A DNA stretch of 8,513 bases, taken from the NCBI GenBank assembly GCA_021813195.1, contig JAKALI010000150.1:1-8513 (forward strand). The letters are read 5' to 3'. Position 1 is the stretch's first letter, and each line of letters starts with the position of its first letter. This stretch comes from Pseudomonadota bacterium. GTDB taxonomy: Bacteria > Pseudomonadota > Alphaproteobacteria > Rhizobiales > Hyphomicrobiaceae. The notes under the pieces were generated by a model. The model made no database searches. It had not been told where the DNA came from and saw only the letters and a program-made list of their open reading frames with translations. Position numbers and translations under genes: made by a program. Positions 6,992-8,513 of the stretch are shown piece by piece.

Positions 6992-7284
6992 TGTGGTCCT
7001 CGTAGATGTTTGGAACGAGGACGAGACTAACTTTGGGTGCGTGCGTACAAAGCGGAGGACTGACGAATAGTCCGTTGATTTTAAAAATATTTTTATGAAC
7101 TACAGCATGTCTTCCTTGCGACGTTTGAGACTGAATTGAACTCATCGCAAGCTTCGGCGACTTTGCGTTCAGCTTTGATCGCCCATTAGCGGACATCGCT
7201 GAAGGCCGGGTAGGGCGTCGAGCGGAAGTTGACGCTGGACCACGCGGACGGCAGGTCCACGCTCAAACGCGGACACCACATGAC
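6992..7284. other. Left part of the 418-base divergent intergenic region
   Basis: The region upstream of the RarA-C-like gene (minus strand) has no convincing gene. A 70-codon minus-strand frame (7196-6984) overlaps the gene start by 8 bases but lacks a ribosome site. The block holds the GAGGA ribosome site, a GGACT/AGTCC dyad (7057-7061 and 7069-7073), an AT-rich palindrome (7082-7095) and a weak TGGACC/GGTCCA hairpin (7236-7241 and 7254-7259). The promoter of the minus-strand gene most likely lies around the AT-rich part, but no consensus -35/-10 pair is clear. Confidence 0.4.
7082..7095. promoter_or_regulatory. AT-only 14-bp palindrome in the divergent intergenic region
   Basis: TAAAAATATTTTTA is a perfect 14-base palindrome made only of A and T in an otherwise GC-rich region. 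It sits about 90 bases upstream of the minus-strand RarA-C-like gene. It could be part of a promoter (-10 or UP-like DNA) or a binding site for an H-NS/MucR-type or IHF-type protein. The role is inference. Confidence 0.45.
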
Positions 7285-7367
7285 AATTTTGCACGTGAAT
7301 TCTGCACAAGCTAATCTATTGGTGGAAAACGGGTCGGCACCCTGTGCAAAATTCTTGATTTTTGCAC
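7285..7367. promoter_or_regulatory. TTTTGCAC direct and inverted repeat cluster, probable operator region of the Ntn hydrolase gene
   Basis: Four TGCAC-type half sites lie in 83 bases, ending 42 bases before the ATG. AATTTTGCAC (7285-7294) is the exact complement of GTGCAAAATT (7344-7353). GTGCAAAA (7344-7351) and TTTTGCAC (7360-7367) form a perfect 8-bp dyad with an 8-base spacer. TTCTGCAC (7300-7307) repeats the first half site in direct orientation 13 bases later. This layout fits two paired operator sites for a dimeric regulator, perhaps with looping between the outer sites. The regulator is not identified; none of the window's genes is an obvious partner. Confidence 0.6.
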
Positions 7368-7409
7368 GGGCTGCTTTGGCGCACACGTCCGTGGTAGCAA
7401 TAATTCCCC

Positions 7410-8402
7410 ATGACTCTTGTTGTTGCGCGCACCGAAAAAGGCCGCCTCGCCGTAGCCGCAGATACAATGCTATCCGCGCATGGAACATCGTTGCCGATGC
7501 GGCAATGGGTGCTGAAATCAATCTGTCTGCCGGGTCGGATTTGTGTGTCCTACAGCGGATCGCCTGAACTTGCCTCAAACGCCTTCGAGGAGTTTCGCAA
7601 GGAGCACCCAACTGGTGCGAACTACAAGGAAACGCTTGCATTCTTTGAGGCGTCAAGCGGTCGCACCAACAACGACTACATCGTCGGCTTTGCTGACACA
7701 GCGAAACTCGTGACGATCCGCAATGGTTGCCGAACAAGTGGAATCTCAAAGACACATTGGATCGGGGATCAGGCGGCCTACAAGCGGTTCCGAGAATACG
7801 AAAATCTTCGACGTCGACAGCACGAGCACGGGAGCGCAGTAAATGCTGCAGTGTTTGCAGATGAAATGACCGGATCGCCAGCGAGTGAGCTCTATTCTGC
7901 CATGAGAAACGTCGTGCTCGATCGCGGCGTGCCGTCAGTCGGCGGTTTTGTGTCTGTCCTTAGCAACCGCGATATCGGCTTTAGATTTTCTGTGTACAGT
8001 GACGTTCTGTTCGACTGGCCGACTGGGCTAGGCGAAAATGAACTCCTGCAATTGACGGACAGGTTCGATCTCCGGGCTTCTGGTGAAAATGATCGCTATT
8101 CTGTCAGCCAGATTTCACCTGGATACTACGATATGAATGCAGTTGCCTTCTACGTTCTCAAAGGGAAGCTCTTGGTGGCATTTTACGAAGTCAGAGGTGG
8201 CGGGACGGAGTGCGCCACCTTTACGAATGTCGAGCCGCAGCAGATTGCTTCCACTCTTGATGAGAAGCTTGGTTTTCCATTTAAGGCAATGTGCCTCGTC
8301 ATGTCATCACGGGAAGGGCTTTCGCAGCCCGTATCCCGGTCGAACCCAAAGCACGGCCTCGGAGTAAGCCTATTTTGCGAGGTCAACACGATGCCCACTT
8401 GA
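7410..8402 (+). CDS. Orphan proteasome/HslV-like N-terminal nucleophile (Ntn) hydrolase
   Basis: This 330-residue protein begins MTLVVAR. After removal of Met, Thr1 would be the nucleophile, as in proteasome beta subunits and HslV. The expected pattern follows: Asp17 in VAADT, Lys35 in WVLKS (Lys33 in the proteasome), and Gly49 in SYSG (near Gly47). A later DRGVPSVGG segment (Met-counted 171-179) resembles the Asp166/Ser169-Gly-Gly motif. NNDYIVGFAD and THWIGDQAAYKRF fit the strands and helix that follow in this fold. It is longer than HslV or beta subunits by a C-terminal extension of about 130 residues. The start is firm: a TAA lies in frame 7-9 bases upstream. There is no Shine-Dalgarno, so the mRNA may be leaderless. 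No HslU-type unfoldase is nearby. Its GC is lower than that of its neighbours, suggesting transfer. Family assignment is from pattern, not from a search. Confidence 0.75.
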   Translation: MTLVVARTEKGRLAVAADTMLSAHGTSLPMRQWVLKSICLPGRICVSYSGSPELASNAFEEFRKEHPTGANYKETLAFFEASSGRTNNDYIVGFADTAKLVTIRNGCRTSGISKTHWIGDQAAYKRFREYENLRRRQHEHGSAVNAAVFADEMTGSPASELYSAMRNVVLDRGVPSVGGFVSVLSNRDIGFRFSVYSDVLFDWPTGLGENELLQLTDRFDLRASGENDRYSVSQISPGYYDMNAVAFYVLKGKLLVAFYEVRGGGTECATFTNVEPQQIASTLDEKLGFPFKAMCLVMSSREGLSQPVSRSNPKHGLGVSLFCEVNTMPT

Positions 8403-8513
8403 GTGGCTGAGAGTCTTCTCTGATTGGGGTACCTGAAGTCAAGCTGCTCCTACTTTTTTCCTTGCTGGCGGTTGATCTCGTTCCCGTGGGCTACTCGCTT
8501 CTCTTCGCGGTCG

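Noticed and set aside
6984..7196. 70-codon minus-strand ORF overlapping the start of the RarA-C-like gene
   Set aside because: There is no Shine-Dalgarno, it passes through the AT-only palindrome, and its composition is unlike a folded protein. It is more likely the leader region.
7186..7755. Minus-strand ORF of 189 codons opposite the Ntn hydrolase start
   Set aside because: It is antisense to a better-supported gene and rich in Cys/Arg/Ser. Its final 20 or so codons could be a decayed gene end, but nothing confirms this.
8450..8512. Possible C-terminal end of a convergent minus-strand gene, or a hydrophobic plus-strand frame
   Set aside because: The minus strand reads DREEKRVAHGNEINRQQGKK then a stop. 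The plus strand gives a Leu/Val-rich membrane-like run with no start codon. About 20 codons at the window edge cannot separate the two.

Overview
The window looks like an accessory, mobile-element-rich stretch of a high-GC alphaproteobacterial chromosome. A Rhizobiales/Bradyrhizobium-like host is the best guess, based on base composition, the DUF3489 / DUF2924 / large serine recombinase gene trio, and a tRNA-Arg 3' half whose sequence fits that group. The assignment is from recognition, not from a search.

Left part (1-3594, all minus strand): a hypothetical protein runs off the left edge (1-395). It is followed by a 459-base gene-free stretch full of short CAGGGAAATTT-type repeats and palindromes. 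Next comes a tightly packed operon, read right to left: a DUF3489 protein (3594-3019), a DUF2924 protein (3016-2417) and a large serine recombinase (2420-855). The last two genes overlap by ATGA.

Middle (3595-5634): a second, different large serine recombinase (5399-3777) carries a cysteine zinc ribbon. Its last 14 codons and its stop codon lie antisense inside the 3' half of a tRNA-Arg(ACG) gene (3772-3821, plus strand). The 5' half of that tRNA is not present to its left, so this is an element boundary. A small 52-residue ORF (5634-5476) precedes this recombinase.

Right part (5635-8513): a minus-strand gene (6991-5900) encodes a 363-residue protein with a RarA/MgsA C-terminal-like segment but no AAA+ ATPase. 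It is divergent from a plus-strand gene (7410-8402) of clearly lower GC. That gene's product starts Met-Thr and carries the Thr/Asp/Lys/Gly pattern of a proteasome-type (HslV-like) N-terminal nucleophile hydrolase. The 418-base region between the two genes holds an AT-rich palindrome and a cluster of TTTTGCAC direct and inverted repeats just upstream of the hydrolase gene.

Working together: the two recombinases and the tRNA fragment point to at least two integration events next to each other. The RarA-C-like protein and the orphan Ntn hydrolase are probably cargo or neighbouring accessory genes. The hydrolase with its repeat-rich control region is the part most likely to be little described.
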